DNA from: Pontivivens sp032464575
GTDB taxonomy: Bacteria > Pseudomonadota > Alphaproteobacteria > Rhodobacterales > Rhodobacteraceae
Direction: 5' to 3'
NCBI GenBank assembly: GCA_032464575.1
Contig: JAWDKM010000003.1
Span: 496,001-560,000 of the forward strand
Length of the DNA stretch: 64,000 nt
Part shown: positions 50,624 to 59,459 of the stretch, one piece after another
Layout of the letters: every line of letters begins with the position of its first letter
Position numbering within the stretch: position 1 is the stretch's first letter
The notes under the pieces: generated by a model
What the model saw: the letters and a program-made list of their open reading frames with translations, nothing else
What the model was told of the DNA's origin: nothing
The model's database searches: none
Position numbers and translations under genes: made by a program

Positions 50624-51283
50624 CTATACCTGCGCGGTCGCGATCAGACGCGACACAAAGTCCGTGATGTCGTCGGTCGCGTGGTGCACGTGATCGTGCG
50701 CGTCATGCGCATCGTCGCCCACCAGCACGGTCCGCATGCCCAGCCTGTGGGGAATATGCAGGTTCACCAGCGTATCCTCGAACATCGCGGCCGCATCCGG
50801 ATCGAGCCGCGCCTCCTCGAACACGGTCTTGAAGGCCCGCCCGTCGGGCTTCGAGACATAGCCCGCGTCCTCGATGCCGTAGAGCACGTCGAAGGCCCCG
50901 TCGAGGCCGCGGGCGCGCACCACCCGCTCGGCATGGGCGCGCGAGCCGTTGGTGAAGACGATCTTGCGGCCGGGCAGCGCCGCGATCCCCTCGCGCAGCA
51001 GCGGATCGGGGGCGAGCACCGTGAGGTCGAGCGCATGGGTTTTCTCGAGGAAATCGTCGGGGTCGATGCCGTGATGCTTTATGAGACCGCCCAGCGTGGT
51101 GCCGTATTCGGCGAGGTAGTGATGGCGTAACGCCTCGGCTTCCGCGACGCCGATCTTCAGCTCCCGCGTGATCCAGAGCGTCATCAGATCGTCCATCTGG
51201 TCGAAGATGCCGGAGGTGGGCGCGTAGAGCGTGTTGTCGAGGTCGAAGACCCACTCGCGCACATGGTCGAAATGCTGTTTCAT
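50624..51283 (-). CDS. Pyrimidine 5'-nucleotidase, HAD superfamily
   Basis: A 219-aa HAD phosphatase of the SDT1/PHM8-like pyrimidine 5'-nucleotidase group. Motif I is VFDLDNTLYAP (both catalytic Asp), motif II FTNGSRAHA, the Lys motif YVSKPDGRAF and motif III FEDTLVNLHIP. It has an alpha-helical cap with TLYxP family hallmarks. It dephosphorylates pyrimidine nucleotides or related phosphates. It is first in an operon with the UbiH-type gene. Confidence 0.87.
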   Translation of the reverse strand: MKQHFDHVREWVFDLDNTLYAPTSGIFDQMDDLMTLWITRELKIGVAEAEALRHHYLAEYGTTLGGLIKHHGIDPDDFLEKTHALDLTVLAPDPLLREGIAALPGRKIVFTNGSRAHAERVVRARGLDGAFDVLYGIEDAGYVSKPDGRAFKTVFEEARLDPDAAAMFEDTLVNLHIPHRLGMRTVLVGDDAHDAHDHVHHATDDITDFVSRLIATAQV

Positions 51284-51352
51284 CCGCCTCACTTGCCGTC
51301 GCGGCCGCTGCGGGCCGGTTTGCTGCGGCGCACACCGCAGGAGTACGAATAT

Positions 51353-52180
51353 ATGGCCACGATCGAGGACTGGAAGGGCCGTGTGGGCCGGGAGTGGGCC
51401 GACAAGGCCGACGCGATGGAGGGGTTGCTGGGTCCCGTCGGCGCGGAAGGCATGGCAGCGCTCGGCTCCGTTTCGGGTCGCGCGGTGCTCGATCTGGGCT
51501 GCGGGGCGGGGGATACGGCGCTGGCCTTGGCCGCGCGCGGGGCGGAGGTGACGGGCGTCGACGTGTCCGACGATCTGCTCGCCGTAGCACGAACGCAGCC
51601 GGGGGCGGAGCAGGTGACCTGGCGCCTCGCCGATGCCTCCTCCGCGACCTTCGAGCAGCCCTTCGATGCGCTGCATTCGCGCTGTGGGGCCATGTTTTTC
51701 GACGATCCGGCGGCGGGCTGGGCGCATCTGCGCACGCAGGTAAAGGCCGGTGGCCAGCTTGCGGTGAGCTGCTGGCGCGCCGCGTCGCTCAACGGCTGGG
51801 TCACGATCCCGCTCGCCGCCGCCCGCCCGGTGCTGGGCGAGGAGGCGACGCAGGTGCCCCCGGCCGGGGGCGCCGGGCCCTTCGGCTGGGCGGAGGGGGG
51901 CTATGTCCGCGACCTGCTCACGGGCGCGGGCTGGTCGGACGTTGCGCTGACCCCGGTGGACCGGGAGGCCGCGATCTCCACCGGTACGGACCCCGATCCG
52001 GTCGCGCGCGCCACGGCCTTTACCCTGCGCATCGGCATCCTCGCGTCCCGCCTGCGCGAGAGGTCGGACGACGAGCGGGCGGCCGTCGCCGACGCGCTCG
52101 CCACGGCGTTCGCCCCGCTGGTCCGGGACGGTTCGGTGCGCGTGCCCACCGCGGGATGGGTGGTCACGGCACGCGCCTGA
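51353..52180 (+). CDS. Class I SAM-dependent methyltransferase
   Basis: A 275-aa methyltransferase with motif I VLDLGCGAGDTALALAARG, an acidic end of strand 2 (VTGVDVS), motif II DALHSRCGAMFFDDP and post-II LKAGGQL-type VKAGGQLAVSCWR. The substrate is not evident. The start MATIEDWKGRVG at 51353 has AGGAG ten bases upstream. Divergent from the nucleotidase. Confidence 0.85.
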   Translation: MATIEDWKGRVGREWADKADAMEGLLGPVGAEGMAALGSVSGRAVLDLGCGAGDTALALAARGAEVTGVDVSDDLLAVARTQPGAEQVTWRLADASSATFEQPFDALHSRCGAMFFDDPAAGWAHLRTQVKAGGQLAVSCWRAASLNGWVTIPLAAARPVLGEEATQVPPAGGAGPFGWAEGGYVRDLLTGAGWSDVALTPVDREAAISTGTDPDPVARATAFTLRIGILASRLRERSDDERAAVADALATAFAPLVRDGSVRVPTAGWVVTARA

Positions 52181-52181
52181 T

Positions 52182-52217
52182 CCTTCTTCTTGCCGCCAAA
52201 TATCCCCGCCGGAGGCG
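52182..52217 (-). repeat. Copy of the dispersed element
   Basis: On the minus strand GCCTCCGGCGGGGATATTTGG, then CGGCAAGAAGAAGG: a full copy right after the methyltransferase stop. Confidence 0.7.
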
Positions 52218-52275
52218 ATCCCGGCGGGTGCGGCCGGTTGACACGGCCGCATACCGCCATCCACATAGGTTCACG

Positions 52276-52932
52276 ATGGCATACCGTGAGATCGCCCCGA
52301 TGACCGACCCGTCCCCGTCAGATGCCTATGGCCGCATCCTGGCGGCCATCGATCTGGGCGACTACCGCCCTGGCGACCGGCTGGTGGAAAGCGAGCTGGC
52401 CGAGCGGCTGGGCATGTCGCGCACCCCGATCCGCGAGGCGTTGCAGCGGCTGGAGACGCAAGGGGTGCTCGCGCGCGACGGGCGCAGCCTGATCGTCGCC
52501 TCCCTCGATCACGACCAGCTTGGCGAGCTCTATACCGTGCGCGCGGAGCTGGAGGGGCTCGCGGCGCGCCTCGCCGCGCAGCACGCCGCCCCCGAGGAGA
52601 TCGCGGTGCTCTACGAGATGATCGCCGCGGACCGGAAGCTGATGGACGATCCGCAGGCGCTGAGCCGGGCGAACAAGCGGTTCCACCGGCAGATCCACCT
52701 CGCCTCGCACAACCGCTTCCTGATCCGGCAGCTTGAATCCGTGCGCCGCTCGATGGCGCTGCTCACCTTCACCTCGTTCGCCGCGGAGGGCCGCAGCCCC
52801 GATGCGCTGGCCGAGCACGAGGCGATCGTGAAGGCGATCGAGGCGCGGGACGGGACGGCGGCGGATGACGCGGCGCGCGCCCATATCTCGGCGGCCTACC
52901 AGACGCGGCTCAAGGTGGATGCGGGCGAATGA
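52276..52932 (+). CDS. GntR-family regulator, FadR/FCD type
   Basis: A 218-aa regulator: winged helix near residues 15-80 (GDRLVESELAERLGMSRTPIREALQRLETQGVL) and a helical FCD ligand domain with the metal/ligand residues in ANKRFHRQIHLASHN and HEAIVKAIEARD. The start is uncertain; an ATG at 52300 (MTDPSPSD) is equally possible. It overlaps the hydratase gene by 4 bp, so it probably controls that gene and senses a related carboxylate. Confidence 0.87.
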   Translation: MAYREIAPMTDPSPSDAYGRILAAIDLGDYRPGDRLVESELAERLGMSRTPIREALQRLETQGVLARDGRSLIVASLDHDQLGELYTVRAELEGLAARLAAQHAAPEEIAVLYEMIAADRKLMDDPQALSRANKRFHRQIHLASHNRFLIRQLESVRRSMALLTFTSFAAEGRSPDALAEHEAIVKAIEARDGTAADDAARAHISAAYQTRLKVDAGE

Positions 52933-53657
52933 ACGTCGATGAGAGAGCGCGGGAGATCGCGGCGGCGCGCGCCGACCGGACCCCCTTCATGGCCTATGAC
53001 GACATTCCGGACATGGACACGGCCTATGCGATCCAGGACCGGCTGGCGGCGCTCCAGGGCGAGACCGGCGGGTGGAAGATCGCGTGGAACGTCCCTGCGC
53101 TGATGGAGAAATTCGGGGTCGCCGCACCGGGCGCGGCCCGGGTGCTCGCCGCCCAGATCCGTGCCGACGGAGCCGAGCTGAAGGCCGCCGACTTCCGCCA
53201 GCTCAACCTGGAGCCCGAGATCGCGGCGGTCCTCGCGGCCGACCTGCCGGAGGGGCCGCATGACGCAGCAAGCGTCGCGCCCTTCGTGGAGCGGCTGGTG
53301 CCGGCCTTCGAGGTTCTGGACCGGCGGGACGTGACCTCCACCCACGGGCCCACGATCGTGGCGCAGGGGGTGTTCAATGCGGGGCTGGTGCCGGGCACCG
53401 CGACGGGACGCGAGATCGGTCGCTGTCGCGTAACGATCGGCGACGAGGTGGTGCTGGATGCCGAGGGTACCGCGCCGCAGCCGCCGCTCGAGGCGCTCGC
53501 CTATCTCGCCAACCTCTTCGCCGCGCGCGGGGAGCGGTTCCGCAAGGGGCACGTGGTGCTCTGCGGCTCGCACACGCCGCTTCTGCCCATCGCCGCCGGG
53601 CAGGAGGCGGTGATGGAGGTCGCGGGGCTGGGGCGCGTCTCCCTCACGGTGAGCTGA
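52929..53657 (+). CDS. 2-keto-4-pentenoate hydratase family protein (MhpD/FAH fold)
   Basis: A 242-aa FAH-fold hydratase. LNLEPEIAAVLAADLP holds the metal-binding Glu pair, and FEVLDRRDVTSTHGPTIVAQGVFNAG and KGHVVLCGSHTPLLPI are typical of 2-hydroxypenta-2,4-dienoate hydratase and 4-oxalocrotonate decarboxylase relatives. It adds water to or decarboxylates a 2-keto acid, usually in aromatic meta-cleavage routes, but no other such genes are nearby. Coupled to the GntR gene by an ATGA overlap. Confidence 0.82.
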   Translation: MNVDERAREIAAARADRTPFMAYDDIPDMDTAYAIQDRLAALQGETGGWKIAWNVPALMEKFGVAAPGAARVLAAQIRADGAELKAADFRQLNLEPEIAAVLAADLPEGPHDAASVAPFVERLVPAFEVLDRRDVTSTHGPTIVAQGVFNAGLVPGTATGREIGRCRVTIGDEVVLDAEGTAPQPPLEALAYLANLFAARGERFRKGHVVLCGSHTPLLPIAAGQEAVMEVAGLGRVSLTVS

Positions 53658-53745
53658 CGCCGCGCGGGCGGGAAAGTGCCGCCCCGGCCCTTCCGCTTCG
53701 CGTTGCGCCCGACCATCTCATGCGGGTAGTCATCCGGAGGTCGGC

Positions 53746-54834
53746 GTGTTCAATCGGATCTGGGCCGCGGCCGTGCTGCTGCTCGCGGCGGTCGCCTTTA
53801 CCATCTTCCTGTTCGGACCACGCGAGGCGGAGGTGCCGCCAGACCTCGCGGAACGGTCGTTCGAGGGGCGCTGGACCGCCGCCCTCGCCGCGTTCGAGGA
53901 GCAGGGCATGGATGTGGTCGCGGGCCACGCGCGGGACGGCATCCCGGTGGTCGCGGCGGTGGGCGGGGTGCTGCCCGAGGGCGTGGCGGCCGCCGACCTG
54001 CAGGTCGATCTCAATTCGATCACCAAGACGGTGACGGCGGCGATGGTGCTCGACGCTGTGGAGGAGGGGCTCTTCGCCCTCGACACCCGGCTTGCCGCGC
54101 TGCTGCCCGATGCGCCGGAGGACAAGGCAGGAATCACGGTGCACCACCTGCTGACCCACACCGCCGGCTTTCCCGAGGCGATCGGCGACGATGCGGAGGT
54201 GATCGATCGCGATGCCTATCTCGCCCGCGCCTTCGAAACGGAGCTGGAGGCCCCGCCGGGCGAGCGCTACCTCTACTCGAATGTCGGCTATGCGGTGCTG
54301 GCCGCGATCCTGGAGACGGCGGGCGGGACGGACTACGAGGCACGGCTGGCGGCGATGCTCGCCGAAGCGGGGCTGCCGGCGATGGGCTATGACGGCATGC
54401 TCGACGTGGGCCGGGCAATGGCGGCGCCGGGCGGCGACACGATCCGGGCCGCAAGCTGGGGCGGCGGGCCGCCGGGCTGGCACCTGGTCGGCAACGGGGG
54501 GCTTATCGCGACGCCGGCGGGCTTTCTCGCGTTCGAGCGGGCCTTCCGCGAGGGGCGGCTCGTGGGCGACGATCTGGTGCAGCAGGCGATGTCCGCACAG
54601 GTGCCGGAGAACGCGGAGGAGAGCTCGTTCTACGGCTACGGGCTGGTGGTCGAGGAGGTGCCCGAGCTCGGCCGCATCTTCTGGCATGACGGCGGCAACG
54701 GCGCGTTCTCCGCCGAATGGGCCTATCTCGAGGCCCATGACGTGACGCTGTTCGTCGCCGCGCCGGGCGAGGGCGCGTTCGCGGCGATGGAACTGCTGAA
54801 GTCGTTCCTGTTTCCGCCCGCCGCACCCGTCTGA
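53746..54834 (+). CDS. Membrane-anchored serine hydrolase, class C beta-lactamase family
   Basis: A 362-aa protein with an N-terminal membrane anchor (residues 4-24) and a beta-lactamase-type domain. The SxxK motif is SITK (Ser91, Lys94), the YxN motif is YSN in YLYSNVGY, and the third motif is HDGGNGAF. LLTHTAGFPE is typical of esterase/peptidase members of the family. It starts at GTG 53746, placed by GGAGG five bases upstream. It acts on peptides or esters outside the inner membrane; antibiotic hydrolysis is not implied. Confidence 0.85.
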   Translation: MFNRIWAAAVLLLAAVAFTIFLFGPREAEVPPDLAERSFEGRWTAALAAFEEQGMDVVAGHARDGIPVVAAVGGVLPEGVAAADLQVDLNSITKTVTAAMVLDAVEEGLFALDTRLAALLPDAPEDKAGITVHHLLTHTAGFPEAIGDDAEVIDRDAYLARAFETELEAPPGERYLYSNVGYAVLAAILETAGGTDYEARLAAMLAEAGLPAMGYDGMLDVGRAMAAPGGDTIRAASWGGGPPGWHLVGNGGLIATPAGFLAFERAFREGRLVGDDLVQQAMSAQVPENAEESSFYGYGLVVEEVPELGRIFWHDGGNGAFSAEWAYLEAHDVTLFVAAPGEGAFAAMELLKSFLFPPAAPV

Positions 54835-54856
54835 GCGCCGCGGGCGGAAGCTCCCG

Positions 54857-55810
54857 TCAGAGGTTGAGCTGGTAGCTCGCCGCCTCGTAGGCGAAGCCGT
54901 CGCCCGCGGCCGTCAGGTAGCCCATGCCGGGGAAGGGCATGTGGTAGCCGATGAAGGGGATGCCGTCCGCCGCGATCTGGCCGAGCAGGCTGCGGCGGGT
55001 CCGGGCGGCGGCGGCCTTGTCGAGGTCGAACAGCACCTCCCAGTCCGGCCGCTCCATGGACAGCACGAAGTGGTTCGCCGCGTCCGCGATCAGCATCAGG
55101 CGCTGGCCGTTGCTCTCGATATGATAGGCCATGTGGCCCGGCGTGTGCCCGAAGGCGTCGACGGCCTCCACGCCGCTCACCACGCTCTCTCCGGGCGTGA
55201 TCATCCGCGTCTGGTCGGCCACCGGGCGGACCATCTGGTTGAAGAGGGTGTGGACGCGCTCGCCGGGCGTGCCGACGCGGTCCTCGCTCGACCAGAAGTC
55301 CCACTCGGCCGCGCCCGCGACGTATTCGGCGTTGGGGAAGGCGGGGGCGCCGTCCTCCATCATGCCGCCGATATGGTCGGGGTGCATGTGGGTGAGGACG
55401 ACCGTGTCGATCTGCTCGGGCGTGTAGCCCGCCGTCTCCAGCCGCCCTCGCAACAGGCCGCGGCCCGGCCGGGCGCCCTGACCGTTGCCGGTGTCGAAGA
55501 GGATCAGGCTCTCGCCGGTGTTCACGAGGGTGGGCACGAAGGTGAACTCGGCGACGCCGGTGGGCAGGTTGTTCTCGGCCAGAAGCTCCTGCACGGCTTC
55601 GGGCTCCTGATCGGTGCCGAAGATCTCGTGCGGGTTCTCGCGCGGAGCGACGCCGTCCAGAAGCGTCGTCACCTCGAAGTCGCCCAGCACGATGCGGCGG
55701 TGCACCGGCCGGTCCGCGCCCAGCATCGGGGCGGCGGGCAGGGCAGGGGTGGCGAGCGCGGCGGCGCCGAGGGCGAGCGCGCCGCGGCGGGTCATGGTGG
55801 TGTGTGACAT
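54857..55810 (-). CDS. Tat-exported MBL-fold metallo-hydrolase
   Basis: A 317-aa enzyme with a twin-arginine signal (MTRRGALALGAAALATPALPA), so it folds before export. Metal ligands: LTHMHPDHIGG (HxHxDH), FGHTPGHMAYH, IADAANH and GYHMPFPG. The layout resembles the lactonase/PqqB-like group that opens lactones, including acyl-homoserine lactones, but the substrate is not shown. GGAGG lies seven bases upstream of the start. Convergent with the serine hydrolase. Confidence 0.85.
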   Translation of the reverse strand: MSHTTMTRRGALALGAAALATPALPAAPMLGADRPVHRRIVLGDFEVTTLLDGVAPRENPHEIFGTDQEPEAVQELLAENNLPTGVAEFTFVPTLVNTGESLILFDTGNGQGARPGRGLLRGRLETAGYTPEQIDTVVLTHMHPDHIGGMMEDGAPAFPNAEYVAGAAEWDFWSSEDRVGTPGERVHTLFNQMVRPVADQTRMITPGESVVSGVEAVDAFGHTPGHMAYHIESNGQRLMLIADAANHFVLSMERPDWEVLFDLDKAAAARTRRSLLGQIAADGIPFIGYHMPFPGMGYLTAAGDGFAYEAASYQLNL

Positions 55811-55991
55811 GTCGGAACCTCCCGTTTCGATAGGAGAGGAACTGTCCGCCCGCCGGCCCGCGTCGAGGGCGGGGCGATCAACAATCCGTTTCCGGGCCCT
55901 GCACGGGACGCATGGCGGGGCGGCGCGCTTGACGGTCGCGATGACAAGCCCGACCTAAAGGCTTATGACAGGTCCAAGAATGGAGGGCCCC

Positions 55992-56948
55992 ATGGCACCG
56001 CGCGACCTGAAGATCCCCGCCGAGCGTCACCCGGAGAAGGCGCACCGCCCCGACAATGCCCAGCCGAAAAAACCGGACTGGATCCGGGTGAAGGCGCCGA
56101 CGTCGAAGGGCTATCGCGACACGGCGAAGACCATGCGCGACAACAACCTCGTCACCGTGTGCGAGGAGGCGGGCTGCCCGAACGTGGGCGAGTGCTGGAG
56201 CCAGGGCCACGCCACCATGATGATCATGGGCGACATCTGCACGCGCGGCTGTACCTTCTGCAACATCGCGACGGGACGGCCCGACGCGCTCGACGTGTTC
56301 GAGCCGGGGCGCGTGGCGCAGGCGGTGGAGAAGCTGGGGCTGAACCACGTCGTCATCACCTCCGTCGACCGGGACGATATCGACGATGGCGGGGCGGAGC
56401 ACTTCGCCCAGACCATTCGCGCCATCCGCCGCAAGGCGCCCGGCACCACGATCGAGATCCTGACGCCCGACTTCATCCGGTCGAAGCCGGGCTCGCTGGA
56501 GGTGGTGGTCGAGGCGAAACCGGACGTCTTCAATCACAACCTCGAAACGGTGCCGGGGCTCTATCCCGAGGTCCGGCCCGGGGCGCGCTACTTCCACTCG
56601 CTGCGGCTCTTGCAGCGGGTCAAGGAGCTCGACCCGTCGATGTTCACCAAGTCGGGGATCATGGTGGGCCTCGGTGAGGACAAGCAGGCCGTGCATCAGG
56701 TCATGGACGACATGCGCGCCGCAGACATCGATTTCCTGACCATTGGCCAGTACCTGCAGCCGACGCCGAAGCACCACGCGGTCGACCGGTTCGTGACACC
56801 CGAGGAGTTCGCGAGCTACGAGAAGGCGGCTTACGGCAAGGGCTTTCTCATGGTCTCCGCCACGCCGCTGACGCGGTCGAGCTACCATGCGGGCGACGAC
56901 TTCGCGCGGCTGCGGGCGGCGCGGCTGGCGAAGCTGCAGCAGGGCTGA
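55992..56948 (+). CDS. lipA: Lipoyl synthase
   Basis: A 318-aa radical SAM enzyme that inserts two sulfurs into protein-bound octanoyl groups. The auxiliary cluster Cys are 57, 62 and 68 (CEEAGCPNVGEC); the radical SAM cluster is CTRGCTFC (83, 87, 90). The conserved C-terminal RSSY is present (LTRSSYHAG). The start MAPRDLKIP at 55992 is chosen over two earlier ATGs because GGAGGG lies just before it. Confidence 0.97.
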   Translation: MAPRDLKIPAERHPEKAHRPDNAQPKKPDWIRVKAPTSKGYRDTAKTMRDNNLVTVCEEAGCPNVGECWSQGHATMMIMGDICTRGCTFCNIATGRPDALDVFEPGRVAQAVEKLGLNHVVITSVDRDDIDDGGAEHFAQTIRAIRRKAPGTTIEILTPDFIRSKPGSLEVVVEAKPDVFNHNLETVPGLYPEVRPGARYFHSLRLLQRVKELDPSMFTKSGIMVGLGEDKQAVHQVMDDMRAADIDFLTIGQYLQPTPKHHAVDRFVTPEEFASYEKAAYGKGFLMVSATPLTRSSYHAGDDFARLRAARLAKLQQG

Positions 56949-56960
56949 GGCGCGGATGCG

Positions 56961-56976
56961 TCCCCCGGCCGGGGGA
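56961..56976. terminator. Palindrome after lipA
   Basis: TCCCCCGGCCGGGGGA, a perfect 16-bp palindrome 12 bp after the lipA stop; possible terminator without U tract. Confidence 0.4.
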
Positions 56977-57105
56977 ACCAGAATCGTTGAGGCGGCGATG
57001 CAACCCTAAGGCGATTGATCGGCAAGATTTCGCCATAATCGTGTAAAATTCTTCTTTTCCGTGGTACCGTTTTTCCCAACGAACAATCGTGGGGAGGAAA
57101 CGGTC

Positions 57106-58329
57106 GTGAGATCGCCTTGTTTTGCTGCGCTTTCCGCTCTCGTCGTGGCCGGTTCGCCCGCTTTGTCAGAACAGAATTGCAACTATTCGCACGCTGTTCA
57201 GTCCGGCGAGACGCTGAGTCTGATCGCGGAGCTCGCCTATGGAGACCGCTCGCTCTATCCGCTGATCCACGAGGCGAACCTCGCGACGATCGGGCCGCGG
57301 CCCGAGGCTCTGCGCGCGGGCAGCGTCCTGGCGATCCCGTGCCCGGATGGTGGCTTCACCCCGGTCTCGGCCGATATCTCCTCGCTCCAGGTGCCTCGGA
57401 CGGTGCCCGAGCCGGTCGGGGAGGAGGTGGCGGCCGCCGAGCCGGAGCCGGAGGAGCCGCTGGTCCTGGAGCCCCTGATGACGACCGAGGCGCTGGCCGG
57501 GATCCTGGGCGATCCCAGGCTGCAGGTCGTCGATCTGCGCCGGGAGGGCGACGACGTCGATTTCGGCTACATCCCCGGCAGCCTCGCGCTGTCCTTCGAC
57601 CAGTGGCGCGGGCCGGGCGACAATCCCGGTGCACCGCCGAGCGATGCCGACCTGTCGCGGCTGCTCGGTGCGGCGGGCCTCGATCCCGAGCGGCCCACGG
57701 TGATCGTCGCGGCGAAGGATCATGTGATGCACTTCGCGCGCGGGGCCTTCGTCTACTGGATCCTGAAATCGGCGGGCTTCACCGAGCTTGCGCTGCTTGA
57801 CGGCGGCGGTGCGCGCTGGGCGGCGGAGGGCCGCGCCATCGACTACGGCCCCGCCATCCCCGAGCCGCGAGAGGTCAGCGTGGAGCTCGCGACCACGTGG
57901 CGCGCGACCCCGCTGGAGGTCGCGGCCATCGCGACCGGACAGATGGAGGGTGCCCTGCTCGACGGGCGGCCCGCGGGCTTCTTCCGCAAGGAGCAGGAGG
58001 GCGGCGTGGTCGTCCCCTCCACCATCCACGGGGCACGGAACCTCGAAGGCATGCAGACGCATCGTGCCGCGATGATCGAGGAGAGCGGGCTGCGCGAGCT
58101 CGAGGTGCTCGACCGGCTGAAGAATGTCGACGTCGCCTGGGAGGAGATCCCGGTGATCAACTTCTGCTCGGACGGGACGCTGTCGGCGGTGAACTGGTTC
58201 TACGCCTCCGAGGTCGCGGGGATTGCCAACGTGAAGCTCTACCCCGAATCGATCCGGGGCTGGGCGGCGTCGGGCAATCCGGTCGCGGTCGGTACGCTGA
58301 GCGAGCGGCTCTACGATCGGGCGAACTGA
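57106..58329 (+). CDS. Secreted LysM-tandem rhodanese fusion protein
   Basis: A 407-aa protein that starts at GTG 57106 (GGGAGGA upstream). It has a signal peptide (residues 1-22), a LysM domain (about 27-80, YSHAVQSGETLSLIAELAYGD to RAGSVLAIPCP), an acidic Pro/Glu linker, and two rhodanese modules. The first (about 120-255) lacks an active-site Cys (VIVAAKDHVM); the second has Cys354 in VINFCSDGTLSAVNW, the usual inactive-active order of sulfurtransferases. It should sit in the periplasm bound to peptidoglycan through LysM and move sulfane sulfur. I know of no described function for this fusion. Confidence 0.8.
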   Translation: MRSPCFAALSALVVAGSPALSEQNCNYSHAVQSGETLSLIAELAYGDRSLYPLIHEANLATIGPRPEALRAGSVLAIPCPDGGFTPVSADISSLQVPRTVPEPVGEEVAAAEPEPEEPLVLEPLMTTEALAGILGDPRLQVVDLRREGDDVDFGYIPGSLALSFDQWRGPGDNPGAPPSDADLSRLLGAAGLDPERPTVIVAAKDHVMHFARGAFVYWILKSAGFTELALLDGGGARWAAEGRAIDYGPAIPEPREVSVELATTWRATPLEVAAIATGQMEGALLDGRPAGFFRKEQEGGVVVPSTIHGARNLEGMQTHRAAMIEESGLRELEVLDRLKNVDVAWEEIPVINFCSDGTLSAVNWFYASEVAGIANVKLYPESIRGWAASGNPVAVGTLSERLYDRAN

Positions 58330-58855
58330 GGCCCCCGCCGCGCGAGGGCGATCGCGCGGCGCGGCTCCACCTGTCGGCAGCTCGCGATCTCGAGCGCGGT
58401 GCGGGCATCCGTGTGGCGCCGCGTGCGCTGGTCGACGAGGGCGAGATCCCGGCGCGCCTCGTCCCAGTCGACAGGGCGGGGCCCCGCTTCCGTCAGGATG
58501 ACGTTGGACGGCGTGACGTCGCCATGGACCGCGCCATGCGGGCCGCGGGGCGGAGACTGGCGACGTCCGGTGCCGTCGCGGTGCGGCCGGCGGCGAAGGG
58601 CTCCGGCGTCCAGCCGTCGACGGGGATGCGGCTTCGCACCGCGATCGGGAGCGCGGCCTGCACGCCCGCGTCGCGCAGCACCCGTGCAAGCCAGTGGAGC
58701 CAGCGCAAAGCGGTCGCGCTGCGCCGAGTGCTCTTCGCGACGACGGGATGGCGTCGCCGCTCCACCAGGCAGACCCGGTTGCGCGCACCGCCCTGTAGCA
58801 GGCCGACCACGCGATCGATGCCATGGGACGACAGGAACCGGGCCGGCGGTCTCAC
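58311..58855 (-). pseudogene. Aminoglycoside-phosphotransferase-like kinase, frameshifted
   Basis: A GTG start at 58855 overlaps the CBS-TM stop (GTGA). The first frame gives about 105 residues with a kinase N-lobe look (GGARNRVCLVERRRHPVVAK). It then runs into a stop near 58493. The catalytic loop continues in another frame: PHGAVHGDVTPSNVILTEAG, then RPVDWDEARRDLALVDQRT, ending at TAG 58311. Adding one C at the GGG/CCC run near 58540-58542 joins both into a 181-aa protein with HGDVTPSN and DWDEA intact. It is either a recent pseudogene or a base-call error. Its end overlaps the LysM-rhodanese end by 19 bp. Confidence 0.7.
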
Positions 58856-59385
58856 ATCACCGAGAAGATCACCGCCATCAGGATAGTGTAGAGTGCGATG
58901 CCCCCCGCAATGAGGACGAGCGGGAAGTTGGAGGCGAGCTGCGCCTTGGCGTACTGGCGCACCTGGTACATCAGGTCCGGCCACGTGTAGCTGACGAAAT
59001 CGCCCTGGGTGAAGACGACCTTGATCCGGCCGTCATTGTCCACGACCGGCAGGCGGCGGAAGCGCTCGTTCGACATGATGCGCAGCCATTCGAGGAGGTC
59101 GTCGTCCTCCTTCGCCACGCGTGGGTCGGCGGTCATGATGTCGGCGAGCGGCGTCGTCTCGGGATCGCGACCCTCGCTGATGACGCGGCGCAGGAGATCG
59201 CGTTCGGTCACCACGCCCTCCACCCGCTCCTCGCCGTCGACGACGAAGACGGAGCCGTAGTTGAGGCGAGACATCTCGTTGGCGGCCTCGCGCACCGTGG
59301 CGGTGGCGGCGAAGGTCAGCGGCTTGGGCTTGGAAGCGAATTCCGGACGGTCCTTCAGGCGCATCGCGCGATCGTTTTCAGCCAT
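58852..59385 (-). CDS. CBS-pair protein with C-terminal membrane anchor (copy 1)
   Basis: A 177-aa protein: two CBS motifs (residues about 20-75 and 85-135, with VVTERDLLRRVI and RIMSNERFRRLPVVD), then a conserved TQGDFVSYTWPDLMY segment and a C-terminal helix (FPLVLIAGGIALYTILMAVIF). It is probably an adenosine-nucleotide sensor tethered to the membrane. GGAGGAGG precedes the start. It is a close paralog of the next gene upstream and is coupled to the kinase-like pseudogene. Confidence 0.85.
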   Translation of the reverse strand: MAENDRAMRLKDRPEFASKPKPLTFAATATVREAANEMSRLNYGSVFVVDGEERVEGVVTERDLLRRVISEGRDPETTPLADIMTADPRVAKEDDDLLEWLRIMSNERFRRLPVVDNDGRIKVVFTQGDFVSYTWPDLMYQVRQYAKAQLASNFPLVLIAGGIALYTILMAVIFSVM

Positions 59386-59459
59386 TGGCCTCCTCCCACT
59401 GTCCCGGTTGTGGGGAGGAACCTAGCCCGCGGGCCGGTCATGGCGAGCGCGGCATTCCG

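Noticed and set aside
52929..55810. An antibiotic-resistance cluster (class C beta-lactamase-like plus MBL enzyme)
   Set aside because: Both belong to broad hydrolase families, and the motifs LLTHTAGFPE and the Tat-exported lactonase-like layout fit general esterase or lactonase roles better than beta-lactam hydrolysis.
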